DNA of 64,000 nt from Novosphingobium hassiacum (GCF_014196055.1 NZ_JACICY010000003.1:186001-250000); one strand, 5' to 3'; shown: positions 8,221 to 17,436, numbered from the stretch's first letter. Notes: generated by a model not told the origin, from the letters alone. Numbers and translations: made by a program.

Positions 8221-9704
8221 CTCAGCCCATCCTCATCAAAAAAGCGGCGCAAGTCTTCCTGCTGCGCTGCGCTCAGATGCAAGCCGAGCTTGCTGCGCCG
8301 CCATAGCACGTCGTCTGCATCGTTGGCCCATTCGCGCTCGCGCAGATAGCGCACTTCCCGCGCCGTAAGGCCCTCGCCGAAATGCTTGCCGCAATCGTCA
8401 AGCTGCACGGCATCGCCCAGAACCATGCTTGCCAGTGTACCGTAGGCACGCACGAGCCGCTCAGCCCACCTTGGTTCCAGAAATGGATAGCGCGCACGCA
8501 GGTTCGCAATGCAAACGGCCGCATCGTCCACCCCGAAATTGCCTCCCGGCAGCGGCTCGCCGCCGGTCCAGTGGGCATCTGCCAGAATCGGGATACGCTC
8601 GGCCATCAGATCGACCGCCTCCTGTGCCAGCACGCGGTAGGTGGTGATCTTGCCGCCGAACACCGACAGGATCGGCGCGCCATCGTGGGGCGAGCCGAGA
8701 TCGAAGCGATAGCCGCGCGTCGCCGCTTCCGGTTTGCCCGAGCCATCGTCCACCAGCGGACGCACGCCCGAATAGGACCACACGACATCGGCGGGCGTCA
8801 CCGGGTGGCGGAAGAAGCGGCTGGCGCCGTCGCACAGGTAAGCGATTTCCTCGTCACTGGCGGCGATCTTGTCGCCGTCCTGATGATCGCGGTCGGTGGT
8901 GCCGATCAGCGTGAAATCCCGCTCGTAGGGTATCGCAAAGAAGATGCGGCCATCGGGCAGTTGCAGGAAATAGGGATGTGGATGGTCGAACAGCTTGCGC
9001 ACGACGATGTGCGACCCGCGCACCAGCCGGATCGACTGCTTGGCTGCAGCCCCGCTGCGATCCAGTACACGCAAGACGCTAGGACCGCCGGCGTTGATGA
9101 TCGACCGTGCGTGGAAGCTGCCTTTCGCGGTTTCGATCCGCCACAGTCCATCGGCGCGTTCCAGCTTGTGCACCGGACAGCGATTGAGCACCGTGGCCCC
9201 ACGATCGGCTGCATCGCGCGCGTTCAGCACCACCAGCCGGGCGTCATCCACCCAGCAGTCCGAATAGACGAACGCAGTGCGGAATTCGGGCTTGAGCACC
9301 GCGCCCGCCGGATGGCGATCCAGCTGGATCGTCTCGGTCGCGGGCAGCCGTTTGCGCTTGCCGAGGTGGTCGTAGATGAACAGGCCGAGCCGGAGCAGCC
9401 AACGCGGACGCAGGCCGTGAACCCACGGCAGCACGAAGCGCATCGGCCAAATGATGTGCGGGGCGATCGCCCACAGGATCTCGCGCTCACCCAATGCCTC
9501 GCGCACTAGCCCGAACTCGTAGTGCTCGAGATAGCGCAAGCCCCCATGGATCAGCTTGCTCGAATTGGACGATGTGCCGCTGGCCAGATCCTCCGCCTCG
9601 AGCAGCAGCACCTTCGCGCCACGGCCTGCCGCATCGCGCGCGATGCCGCAACCGTTCACGCCGCCGCCGATGACCGCGACGTCGAAGATCTGGCTAGCGG
9701 GCAT
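8217..9704 (-). CDS. glpD: Glycerol-3-phosphate dehydrogenase (aerobic, FAD)
   Basis: Membrane-associated FAD enzyme, 495 residues, oxidising glycerol 3-phosphate to dihydroxyacetone phosphate and passing electrons to quinone. An N-terminal VAVIGGGVNGCGIARDA FAD motif is followed by LEAEDLASGTSSNSSKLIHGGLRYLE split over the classic GlpD signature, and FAIPYERDFTLIGTTD lies mid-protein. It overlaps glpK by four bases downstream, and its ATG overlaps the monooxygenase stop by one base (TGATG), so all three are coupled. The placement directly after sulfonate-sugar genes is unusual and fits consumption of glycerol released by the sulfoquinovosidase. Confidence 0.96.
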   Translation of the reverse strand: MPASQIFDVAVIGGGVNGCGIARDAAGRGAKVLLLEAEDLASGTSSNSSKLIHGGLRYLEHYEFGLVREALGEREILWAIAPHIIWPMRFVLPWVHGLRPRWLLRLGLFIYDHLGKRKRLPATETIQLDRHPAGAVLKPEFRTAFVYSDCWVDDARLVVLNARDAADRGATVLNRCPVHKLERADGLWRIETAKGSFHARSIINAGGPSVLRVLDRSGAAAKQSIRLVRGSHIVVRKLFDHPHPYFLQLPDGRIFFAIPYERDFTLIGTTDRDHQDGDKIAASDEEIAYLCDGASRFFRHPVTPADVVWSYSGVRPLVDDGSGKPEAATRGYRFDLGSPHDGAPILSVFGGKITTYRVLAQEAVDLMAERIPILADAHWTGGEPLPGGNFGVDDAAVCIANLRARYPFLEPRWAERLVRAYGTLASMVLGDAVQLDDCGKHFGEGLTAREVRYLREREWANDADDVLWRRSKLGLHLSAAQQEDLRRFFDEDGLR

Positions 9705-10792
9705 CAGATGGCCAGCGGGCCGTGCTGGATGTGCGGCAGCACATGGCGCGCGAACAGATCAGCCTCCTGCGCATGGGGATAGCCCGAGAGAATGAACGCC
9801 TCGATACCTTCGGCCTGGTAGGCGCGCAGCTTGGCCAGGACCTGATCGGGCGTGCCGACGATGGCCGCGCCACAGCCCGAGCGGGCACGGCCGATGCCGG
9901 TCCACAGGTTCTCTTCGACAAAGCCGTCGCCATCGGCTGCGCCGCGCAGTTCCTGCTGGCGCTGTACCCCGAAGTTCTTGGCATCGAGCGACTGTTCGCG
10001 GATCGCGCGGCCTGCGTCGTCGTCCAGCTTGGACAGCAGCCGATCGGCATAGGCCCGCGCCTCGTCCTCTGTCTCGCGCACGATCACATGGACGCGGTAG
10101 CCGAACTTCAATGTCCGCCCATGGTTGGCCGCACGCGCCTTCATGTCGGCGATGATTTCGCGGACGTTGACCATCGTGTCGGGCCACATCAGGTAAACGT
10201 CGCAATCCTTCGCCGCGCACTCGCGCGCGTCGGGGCTGAGGCCGCCGAAGTAGAACGCAGGGCACTTGCCCGAGATCGTGCCGATACGCGGCGGATCGAG
10301 CTTGAGCTTGTAGAACTCGCCCTGAAAATCGAGATGTTCGCCGTTCAGCAGTGTGCGCACGATGGTCATGATCTCGGTCGCGCGGGCATAGCGGGCGGCC
10401 GAGGCGATCGTCTCACCCGGCATGTCGGACGAAATGATATTGACGTTGAGCCGCCCGCCCGTGCCCGCAGCATTTGGGCCGAGGATGCGGTCGAGCGTGG
10501 CGATGCGGCGCGCCAGTTGAGGCGGCCAGTCCTCGCCCATGCGCGTTGCCCACAGCAGCTTGATCCGGCGCACCTGCGTGGACACGGCGGCGGCAAAGGC
10601 CGTGGTATCCAGGCCGAGGCTGTAGCCCGAGGGCAGCAGGATGTTGTCAAACCCGCCCTCTTCGGCGCGCGTGACGATGTTGCGGCAGTGCTCCCAGCTC
10701 GATTTCAGATAGGGGTCGGGAACCCCGAGAAATTCGTAGTCATCGTCGCACAGCGCGGAGAACCAGCTGATTTCGCAATTCTGTTCGGCCAT
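9704..10792 (-). CDS. LLM-class flavin-dependent monooxygenase, SsuD/SmoC-like (predicted sulfoquinovose monooxygenase)
   Basis: A 362-residue bacterial-luciferase-like (F420/FMN) monooxygenase of the alkanesulfonate monooxygenase branch. SsuD-like landmarks are GRLNVNIIS, FQGEFYKL, PAFYFGG, an ENLWTGIG...CGAAIVG block and a C-terminal FILSGYPHAQEAD. The ATG at 10792 is set by an AAGGAGAGG ribosome binding site 5 bases upstream; the longer in-frame ORF adds unrelated residues. Family knowledge: SsuD enzymes use FMNH2 and O2 to cleave C-S bonds, releasing sulfite and an aldehyde; SmoC does this on sulfoquinovose giving 6-oxo-glucose. Assignment to sulfoquinovose is inferred from the adjacent sulfoquinovosidase and AKR. 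No flavin reductase partner is nearby. Confidence 0.88.
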   Translation of the reverse strand: MAEQNCEISWFSALCDDDYEFLGVPDPYLKSSWEHCRNIVTRAEEGGFDNILLPSGYSLGLDTTAFAAAVSTQVRRIKLLWATRMGEDWPPQLARRIATLDRILGPNAAGTGGRLNVNIISSDMPGETIASAARYARATEIMTIVRTLLNGEHLDFQGEFYKLKLDPPRIGTISGKCPAFYFGGLSPDARECAAKDCDVYLMWPDTMVNVREIIADMKARAANHGRTLKFGYRVHVIVRETEDEARAYADRLLSKLDDDAGRAIREQSLDAKNFGVQRQQELRGAADGDGFVEENLWTGIGRARSGCGAAIVGTPDQVLAKLRAYQAEGIEAFILSGYPHAQEADLFARHVLPHIQHGPLAI

Positions 10793-10830
10793 CTTGACCT
10801 CTCCTTCGAAATGGGTGGATGCGATCGAAC

Positions 10831-11745
10831 TCAGGGCAGCGCTTCGCCACGCGCCGCGACGAGCACGGCATACCAGTCGGTGCGGGTCCAGCGGACGGTA
10901 GCGGCCTGCGCTCCTTCGGCGATGCGCGATGCCTGCTGCGATCCGATAATCGGGATGATCCCCGCCGGATGCGCCATCAGCCACGAATAGGCCGCGACCG
11001 TGCGCGAAACGCCCTGCGCTTGAGCGACTGCATCAAGCGTCGCAGCCACGGCATTTTCGCGCGCGGTTTCGGGTGCGGCCAAGCGACCACCGCCAAGCGG
11101 CGACCATGCCATGGGGGTCAGCCCCAGCATCATCGCCTGATCGAGCTCGCCGTTCTCGAAGCAGTCGATGCGCAGCGGGCTGATTTCCGGCTGAGTGGTG
11201 ACCAGCTTTTCGCCGAGGAAGTGGCTGAGAGCCGCGATCTGCTGTTGGGTGAAGTTGGAGACGCCGATCGTGCGGATCTTGCCCGAAGCCACCGCGTCAT
11301 CGAGCACGCGCGCGACTTCGAGCGGATGAGCAAGAATGTCGGGCCGGTGAATCTGCCACAGGTCCACGCTGTCGACCTTGAGCCGGGTCAGTGAAGCGTC
11401 GATCGCGGCACGCAGGTAGTCCGCGCTCTGGTCATAGGGCAGCGGCGGCAAGATCCCGCCTTTGGTCGCCAGCACCATCCGGTCGCGCAAGGCAGGTTCT
11501 GCTGCCAGCACTTCGCCCAGCAGCGCCTCGGCATCGCCGAAGCCCCCCGTGCCGTCGAAGCCATAGATATCTGCTGTATCGAGGAAATTGATCCCGGCAT
11601 CGAGCGCGGCGTGGACCAGCTTGGCTGCTTCAGCAGCACTGCGGCCACCCTCGGCAAGGCGCCACATGCCCCAGGCGATGGGCGACACGGCGATGTCGGT
11701 CTTGCCCAGCGGGCGGAAGGCAGGCGGCAATGGCAGTTCGCTCAT
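10831..11745 (-). CDS. Aldo/keto reductase (SmoB-like, predicted 6-oxo-glucose reductase)
   Basis: A 304-residue (alpha/beta)8 NAD(P)H reductase with the full catalytic tetrad: D56 and Y61 in LDTADIYG, K95 in LATKGG, H133 in WQIHRPD. A C-terminal PIIGSQQASRI block is the usual cofactor-binding end. It overlaps the LacI gene by ATGA upstream and lies 38 bases before the monooxygenase gene. In the oxidative sulfoquinovose route the aldehyde left after desulfonation is reduced to glucose by an AKR, which fits this position. The AKR fold is certain; the substrate is inferred from context. Confidence 0.9.
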   Translation of the reverse strand: MSELPLPPAFRPLGKTDIAVSPIAWGMWRLAEGGRSAAEAAKLVHAALDAGINFLDTADIYGFDGTGGFGDAEALLGEVLAAEPALRDRMVLATKGGILPPLPYDQSADYLRAAIDASLTRLKVDSVDLWQIHRPDILAHPLEVARVLDDAVASGKIRTIGVSNFTQQQIAALSHFLGEKLVTTQPEISPLRIDCFENGELDQAMMLGLTPMAWSPLGGGRLAAPETARENAVAATLDAVAQAQGVSRTVAAYSWLMAHPAGIIPIIGSQQASRIAEGAQAATVRWTRTDWYAVLVAARGEALP

Positions 11746-12755
11746 GGAATAGTCCTGAAAGGAGGCGCGACGGACGCGCGTTCGACTAGGGTGTGGGGCA
11801 AGCGACGGTGCGTGATGTCACCGCCGGCAATGAGGATTTCGGTGGCCGTTCGGGCCAGTTCGGCCATCGGCTGGTGGATCGTGGTCAGGGGCGGCCAGAC
11901 GGTGCGCGCGAGCGTGGTGTCGTCGAACCCCGCCACCGACAGCTCGACCGGAACGTTGATACCCCGATCGTGCGCCACTGCGAGCACGCCTGCGGCCATA
12001 TCGTCGTTCGAAGCGAAGATCGCGGTGGGGCGATTGCTCAGGTCGAGCAATATCCGGCCTCCGCGCGTGCCGGATTCGAAATCGAATTCGCCATCGCAGA
12101 CCAGCACCGGGTCGTACGAGATCCCTGCCCGGTCCAGCGCGCGACGGTAGCCGAACAGGCGATCGTCCGATGCCATGTGGTTTTCATGACCCTTGATGAA
12201 GCCGATACGGCGATGTCCGGCGTTGATCAGGTGAGTAGTCATGTCGTCGGCCGCCTGGGCATCGTCCATGAATACCGAACTTGTCAGCGCGTGGTTGGTC
12301 CCGGGCGAGATCCGCACGAATGGAATGTCCATCGATTCCAGCGCGCGCAGCACCGGGTCGCAGTCCGTGACGGGCGACGACAGAATGATTCCATCGACAT
12401 GGGTTTCGGTCACCAGACCCCGCACCTGTTCACCAACGTCCGGGTCCGCCACGTCCACCGGCTGGGCGAGCAGGCGGATGCGATTGGCGCGGCATAGGTC
12501 CCAGCAGCCGGTCTGGATCTGGAACATGTAGTATGGGCTGTGATTATCGTAGATCAGCGCGATCTGGTTGGATTTGCCGCCCGACAGGATACGCGCCGCA
12601 ATGCTCGGCCTGAAGTCGAGCGCGCGCATTGCTTCCTCAACCCGGACACGCGTCTCGGCCTTGACGTAAGGGTGACCGTTCAGCACCCGGCTGACTGTCT
12701 TGACTGCGACGCCAGCCTTGGCCGCCACGTCCTTGATATTGGCCCGTTCGCTCAT
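11742..12755 (-). CDS. LacI-family transcriptional regulator
   Basis: A 337-residue repressor-type protein: N-terminal helix-turn-helix (IKDVAAKAGVAVKTVSRVLN), hinge helix around RPSIAARILSGG, then a periplasmic-binding-protein-like effector domain with FASNDDMAAGVL and a VAGFDDTTLA segment. It overlaps both neighbours by four bases (sulfoquinovosidase upstream, AKR downstream) and so is expressed from the operon it probably controls. LacI-family sugar sensors normally bind a pathway sugar; sulfoquinovose or its glycoside is the obvious candidate effector here, by inference. Confidence 0.94.
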   Translation of the reverse strand: MSERANIKDVAAKAGVAVKTVSRVLNGHPYVKAETRVRVEEAMRALDFRPSIAARILSGGKSNQIALIYDNHSPYYMFQIQTGCWDLCRANRIRLLAQPVDVADPDVGEQVRGLVTETHVDGIILSSPVTDCDPVLRALESMDIPFVRISPGTNHALTSSVFMDDAQAADDMTTHLINAGHRRIGFIKGHENHMASDDRLFGYRRALDRAGISYDPVLVCDGEFDFESGTRGGRILLDLSNRPTAIFASNDDMAAGVLAVAHDRGINVPVELSVAGFDDTTLARTVWPPLTTIHQPMAELARTATEILIAGGDITHRRLPHTLVERASVAPPFRTIP

Positions 12756-14761
12756 TGCTCAAGCACCCCCTTCAGCCCGGCGAACAGCGCGGCAAAGGCG
12801 CTGTCGGGGCGGTAAAACACCGGCGGCTGACTGATCGGGGCGGGGATAGAGTGCGCACCGGGAGCGAAATCCTCCCCCGTCCAGCAGTGTCGCCAGACGC
12901 CTTCACCCGGAAGGATCACGCGGCGCTGAAGAGCCCCCTCCTCGATCACTGGCGCCACCAGCAAGTCCGCACCGTAGAGGTACTGATCCTGAACCGTAAA
13001 GAGCGCAGGCTCATCGGGGTAATGCAGGAAAAGCGGACGTTGCGCCGGAAGGCCGGTTTCGCATGCCTCGTGGCAAAGCTGGCGGACATATGGCGCGAGA
13101 TGCGCGTGGACGCGGCTCCAGCGTGCAAAGCAGGCGAGCAGGTCGGCGTTGCTGTCGTATTGCAGATTGTCGTCCGGCCGGTTGCCCTCATGGCTGCGCA
13201 TGACCGGCGCGAACGCTGCCAGTTCGCACCAGCGCTGCATCAGTTCGGTGGTACGCACGTTGCCGTGGAGCGAGGTGTAGCCGCCGCAGTCCGAATGGCT
13301 GTAGGCATTGCCAACCAGACCTGCCGACAGCGCCGCGGTGATGACCGTGCCGATCCCATCATGCCGCGTGAAATCGACGCATTGGTCACCTGCCCAGAGC
13401 AACGGGCAATGCGCCTGCACGCCCGAAAAGCCTGCTCGCATGAAAAACACCGCGTCCCCGGTCTTACCCCGGCTTGCGAGCGCACGCGCGTTGACGTCTG
13501 CCCAAAGCACGGGCCAGCGGTTGTGCGCCTCCATCGGGTCGGACCCGTCGGCGAGCCGCAGATCGACCGGCAAGTATTCGCCGAAGTCGGCCATCCAGCC
13601 CGAGATCCCGATGTCCAGCATCTCACGACCGAGGATGCGCTCGGCAAACCAGATTCGGGTGTCCTCACGGGTGAAATCGACCACGCCGCAGTCGAACTCG
13701 CCGAAATCGACGAGATAAACCTCGTCGCTGGCCTGGCGCAGGCAGAAGTGGCCGCCCTCGCGGGCTTCTCCGAAGAGGTCGCCATCCACCGCAATGTAGG
13801 GATTGGCGTAGGCGAGGAAGCGGATGCCGCGTTCATTCAAGCTTGCGATGCTGGCTTTCAGATCGGGGTATCGTTCCGCGCTGCGGGCGCCGCTGTGCCA
13901 GTCCCAGAACAGGCGCCGGCCGAAGCTGGTTTCGCGAACGCCTGCCCAATCCTCGCACCACAGTCCAGAGACGGAGGCACCGGCTTCGATAAAGCGTTCG
14001 AGCCGTTCGAAGCTGGATGCACCCGATTTAAGCCCGACGATTGCTCCACCGATAGCCCAGTCGGGCAGCTCGGGCTGGCGACCGAACCGCGTTGAAAGCT
14101 GCGAGACGAGGCCCTGCGGCCCGTCGTCGGCAAACACTTCGAAGCGCGCCGTTGCGCTCCACACGTCAACCGCGTGAAACGCCGGGTCGGTGAAGTCGAG
14201 CACGCTGTAGCAACTTGCATCGAGATGCACGGCCAGCCAACGCGAGGTCAGGAAGGTTGGCTGCGGGTAGTTGGTGTTCCAGTAATCGCCGCCCGCCATG
14301 GCTTCTGCATCCATGCGGCGGGTAAGTTCAGTCGACTTGTCGCGACCGACGCCGGGCTCGCTCGTCCAGATCGGGAAACTACGACCTTTGAGCGCCAGGT
14401 AGCTCATCTGTTCGCCGCCGCCCCATACGGCTTCATCCGGTTCAGCGTAAAAGCGAAGGCGCATGCGGTCGTGTAGCGGTTGCAGCGCGCGGACTTGGAT
14501 CGCGTTTCCGGCAACGGTGAGTGAAGCAACCGTCGCCCCGTCTGCCAGCAGTTCGACACCACCATCGCACTCGCGCCAGGATGACGGTGCAACTTCGCCC
14601 GTTGGCGTGTCGGTAATGCGGAAGTTTCCGCGATACATCAAAACGTCAGCATCGCCTTGAGCAATGACCAGCGCAGGACAGGAATCGGTGTGACGCAGAA
14701 TCACGCGGTCCCCAAAAAGGAGATCGAACCCGTCGTTTCCCGCCTCAATCCGCAGTTGCAA
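12752..14761 (-). CDS. smoI: Sulfoquinovosidase (GH31)
   Basis: A 669-residue glycoside hydrolase family 31 enzyme. The nucleophile is D392 in GWMADFGEYLP and the acid/base is D459 in WAGDQ. It carries the sulfonate-recognition set known as KERWY in the Agrobacterium enzyme: K245 (VGLKSG), E270 (LWCEDW), R283 and W286 (GRRLFWDW), Y495 (CGGYT). Ordinary alpha-glucosidases lack this set. No signal peptide, so it acts in the cytoplasm, hydrolysing sulfoquinovosyl glycerol to sulfoquinovose plus glycerol. The start is TTG at 14761: a GAGGAA site lies 7 bases upstream, and the nearest upstream in-frame ATG (14776) hits a stop after two codons. First gene of a six-gene overlapping operon; its end overlaps the LacI gene. 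Confidence 0.94.
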   Translation of the reverse strand: MQLRIEAGNDGFDLLFGDRVILRHTDSCPALVIAQGDADVLMYRGNFRITDTPTGEVAPSSWRECDGGVELLADGATVASLTVAGNAIQVRALQPLHDRMRLRFYAEPDEAVWGGGEQMSYLALKGRSFPIWTSEPGVGRDKSTELTRRMDAEAMAGGDYWNTNYPQPTFLTSRWLAVHLDASCYSVLDFTDPAFHAVDVWSATARFEVFADDGPQGLVSQLSTRFGRQPELPDWAIGGAIVGLKSGASSFERLERFIEAGASVSGLWCEDWAGVRETSFGRRLFWDWHSGARSAERYPDLKASIASLNERGIRFLAYANPYIAVDGDLFGEAREGGHFCLRQASDEVYLVDFGEFDCGVVDFTREDTRIWFAERILGREMLDIGISGWMADFGEYLPVDLRLADGSDPMEAHNRWPVLWADVNARALASRGKTGDAVFFMRAGFSGVQAHCPLLWAGDQCVDFTRHDGIGTVITAALSAGLVGNAYSHSDCGGYTSLHGNVRTTELMQRWCELAAFAPVMRSHEGNRPDDNLQYDSNADLLACFARWSRVHAHLAPYVRQLCHEACETGLPAQRPLFLHYPDEPALFTVQDQYLYGADLLVAPVIEEGALQRRVILPGEGVWRHCWTGEDFAPGAHSIPAPISQPPVFYRPDSAFAALFAGLKGVLEQ

Positions 14762-14937
14762 TGGTCATTTCCTCATCCCGGCAGCGCTGGTGTTGCGGAT
14801 TGGCCGCAGGCGCCGTCCGTTTTTCTGACACCGCTTGACATATCCACTCGACCATAGCAGATCAAGCTCCAATAGCGGCCGATCGACGAGGGAGCATCGC
14901 TACCCTTGGAAGACCGCTTTTCGCAGGGAGAGATTTC
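14762..14937. promoter_or_regulatory. Divergent promoter/operator region of the sulfoquinovose island
   Basis: The 176-base gap between the divergently transcribed sulfoquinovosidase operon and the TonB receptor gene. Minus-strand promoter candidate: TTGATC (14865-14860) and TATGTC (14842-14837) with a 17-base spacer. Plus-strand candidate: a perfect TTGACA at 14835-14840, with only a weak -10 near 14858. An 8-base palindrome with the CG centre common in LacI-family sites, CAGCGCTG, lies at 14782-14789 in the predicted leader of the operon. Ribosome binding sites are GAGGAA on the minus strand (14774-14769) and GGGAGAG shortly before 14938 on the plus strand. Promoter and operator calls are weak pattern matches. 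Confidence 0.4.
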
Positions 14938-17271
14938 ATGAGCTTCAGGAATAACGCAACCGCGCGCGCCTTGGCGATGACCGCCAGCGTTGCCGCACTG
15001 GCATTCGCAGGCACCGCATCGGCGCAGGAAGCCGTCGCGGAAACCGGAGGCATCGACGAGATCGTCGTCACCGCACAGAAGGTTGCCGAAAACGTTCAGG
15101 ACGTGCCAATCGCAATCACCGCGATCACGGCCGACCGCCTCGAATCGAGTGGCGTGACCAGCCTTGAGGGCCTGACCCAACTGGTCCCCTCGGTCACCTT
15201 CCGCAAAGGCACGACCAGCGCCAACAGCGCGATCGTCATGCGCGGCGTGGGCACAATCACGTTCTCGGTGGCAGCAGAACCCAGCGTTTCGACCGTAGTC
15301 GACGGCGTCGTCCTGAGCCGTTCGGGCCAGGCGTTCATCGACCTCGTGGACGCATCGCGCCTCGAAGTACTGCGCGGTCCGCAGGGCACACTGTTCGGCA
15401 AGAATGCCTCGGCAGGCCTGGTCAACATCGTCTCGAAGGGCGGCACGGACACGCTGCAGGCCGAAGCTCGCGCCGAATACTACGAAGGCGAGGAATACCG
15501 CCTGCGCGCCGCCGTTTCCGGCCCGTTGGCGGAAGGACTGTCGGCCCGCGTCACCGGCTTCTACGGCAGCTATGATGGCAACATCACCAATGTTTTCGGC
15601 GGTACGAACGAGAAGGTCAACGGCTACGAACACTACGGCGTTCGTGGCATCCTGGATTATGATAACGGTGGATCGAAGCTGCGCCTGATCGCCGACTACT
15701 TCAAGGCGAACGACGATTGCTGCGCCGATGTCACCACGGTCAGCCGTGGCGCCGTGCTCGATGCCGAACTCGGCCTGCCCGGCGGCGTGGCACAGGGCCT
15801 CGACCAGCGTTACATCAACAACAACCTCGTCACCCGGACCCGCGACCGCCAGTGGAGCCTGACCGCTTCGGGTGATTTCGACGTGTTCGAGAGCCACACG
15901 CTGAGCGTGATCGCGGGCTATCGCAACTGGAAGAACGACGAAGCGCGCGACGGCGACTTCCTGCCCCGCGCGATCGTCGGCACCGGTGAACTGCACGATA
16001 CCGGCCAAGTGCGCACGCAGCAGCTCAGCCTCGAAGTGCGGCTTGCGTCGGACCAGACGCAGCCGTTCTTCTATCAGGTCGGCGCGTTTGCCTGGGGATC
16101 GAACAACCAGCAGGACTTTAACCGCCGCAACGTGACCTGCGCCAGTTCGACGCTTCCGGTTGCGGCATCGGGCGCACGCCCGTGCAACCTTTCGGACACC
16201 GTCAACACGCTGTTCCCGACCGCCACTTCGTTCAGCGATGTGGAATCGCGCAATTACGCGGTATTCGGCCAAGCGACTTATCGCTTCAGCGACATGATCT
16301 CATTGACCGGGGGCCTGCGCTACACCTGGGACAAGCTGAACTTCACCCACACCCGCGCACCGGCCGTGAATGCCACGACCGGCCTTCCCGCGACTGGCCC
16401 CGGCACCAACGGCAACCCGGCTGGCGGTACGCTGGCATCGGGCGGCAACGGCACCAACACTTCGGCCGGATCGAGCAACAACGGCAACCTTTCGGGCCGC
16501 GCCGTACTGCAGATCACGCCAAGCGACGACGTCATGCTCTATGGCAGCTACACCCGTGGCTACAAGGGCCCGGCGTTCAACGTGTTCTTCAACCACACCG
16601 CGCCGACCAACGCCGTGCCGATCGACGAGGAAACCTCGAACGCATACGAAATCGGACTCAAGTCGCAGTTCCTCGACAACCGTGTGCAGTTCAACGCCGC
16701 AGCCTTCACCGTCACCTATAACGGCTTCCAGGCGAACAATTTCGTTTTGCTCAACGGCGCGACCGTTTCGAACCTCACGAACGCCGGATCGGTTCGCAGC
16801 AAGGGCTTCGAACTCGACCTGCTGGCAGTCCCGGTCGACGGCCTGACACTGCGCGCGAGCGGTGCCTATGCCGATGCCAAGGTGCTGAAGTTCAACCCGA
16901 ACCCCTCGACAAACGCACCCGACGCCCGCAACGGCACGCGCCTCCCGCTCGCGCCGAAGTTCACCTGGACGCTGGGCGGCAGCTACGAAGCCGATCTCGG
17001 CGGGTTCAAGGCCTACCTCGACACCGACTTCCGCCACGTCGGCAAGCAGTTCTCCGACTTGGGCGAGAGCGGGCCGATCGATGCCTATGGCATCTGGAAC
17101 GCGAGCGTCGGGTTCTCGGACGCGGAAGACATGTATCGCCTGACGTTCCACGTGCGGAACATCACTGATCAGTCCTACGCCCTGCTCAACGTCAGCGCCG
17201 GACAGCGCCTCCAGATCCCTCGCGACGCCGATCGCTATGTCGGCGTGAGCCTGCGGGCAAAACTGCAGTAA
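14938..17271 (+). CDS. TonB-dependent outer-membrane receptor (predicted sulfoquinovosyl glycerol/sulfoquinovose uptake)
   Basis: A 777-residue outer-membrane receptor. Signal peptide about 1-29 ending GTASAQ, a TonB box-like EIVVTAQK, a plug domain with MRGVGT and VDGVVLSRSG plus LEVLRGPQGTLFGKNA, then a beta-barrel with Asn/Gly-rich loops and a terminal strand ending VSLRAKLQ. A GGGAGAG ribosome binding site precedes the ATG. It is divergent from the sulfoquinovosidase operon across a 176-base shared regulatory gap, so it likely brings the substrate of that operon across the outer membrane. A rho-independent terminator follows directly. Family certain; ligand inferred. Confidence 0.93.
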   Translation: MSFRNNATARALAMTASVAALAFAGTASAQEAVAETGGIDEIVVTAQKVAENVQDVPIAITAITADRLESSGVTSLEGLTQLVPSVTFRKGTTSANSAIVMRGVGTITFSVAAEPSVSTVVDGVVLSRSGQAFIDLVDASRLEVLRGPQGTLFGKNASAGLVNIVSKGGTDTLQAEARAEYYEGEEYRLRAAVSGPLAEGLSARVTGFYGSYDGNITNVFGGTNEKVNGYEHYGVRGILDYDNGGSKLRLIADYFKANDDCCADVTTVSRGAVLDAELGLPGGVAQGLDQRYINNNLVTRTRDRQWSLTASGDFDVFESHTLSVIAGYRNWKNDEARDGDFLPRAIVGTGELHDTGQVRTQQLSLEVRLASDQTQPFFYQVGAFAWGSNNQQDFNRRNVTCASSTLPVAASGARPCNLSDTVNTLFPTATSFSDVESRNYAVFGQATYRFSDMISLTGGLRYTWDKLNFTHTRAPAVNATTGLPATGPGTNGNPAGGTLASGGNGTNTSAGSSNNGNLSGRAVLQITPSDDVMLYGSYTRGYKGPAFNVFFNHTAPTNAVPIDEETSNAYEIGLKSQFLDNRVQFNAAAFTVTYNGFQANNFVLLNGATVSNLTNAGSVRSKGFELDLLAVPVDGLTLRASGAYADAKVLKFNPNPSTNAPDARNGTRLPLAPKFTWTLGGSYEADLGGFKAYLDTDFRHVGKQFSDLGESGPIDAYGIWNASVGFSDAEDMYRLTFHVRNITDQSYALLNVSAGQRLQIPRDADRYVGVSLRAKLQ

Positions 17272-17297
17272 TCCCCTTCCCTCAAGGGTCGCAGGAA

Positions 17298-17332
17298 AGA
17301 GGCTCCGGGCGTTGGTCCGGGGCCTCTTTTTT
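17298..17332 (+). terminator. Rho-independent terminator of the TonB receptor gene
   Basis: An 11-base stem, AGAGGCTCCGG paired with CCGGGGCCTCT (one G-T pair), with an 8-base loop, followed by five or more T. It lies 27 bases after the receptor stop codon. Confidence 0.88.
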
Positions 17333-17436
17333 GTGTGGGTGTGGGGAACGGCTGGTATCGGGGAATCTGCCTGAAAGCAGTCTTTCCGGATACGACGCCA
17401 TTGCGGGCATTGGCTCATTGGTGCAATCTTCAATGC

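Noticed and set aside
14773..16272. Long minus-strand ORF of 499 codons
   Set aside because: Antisense shadow of the TonB receptor gene in GC-rich DNA; no homology pattern and no start signal.
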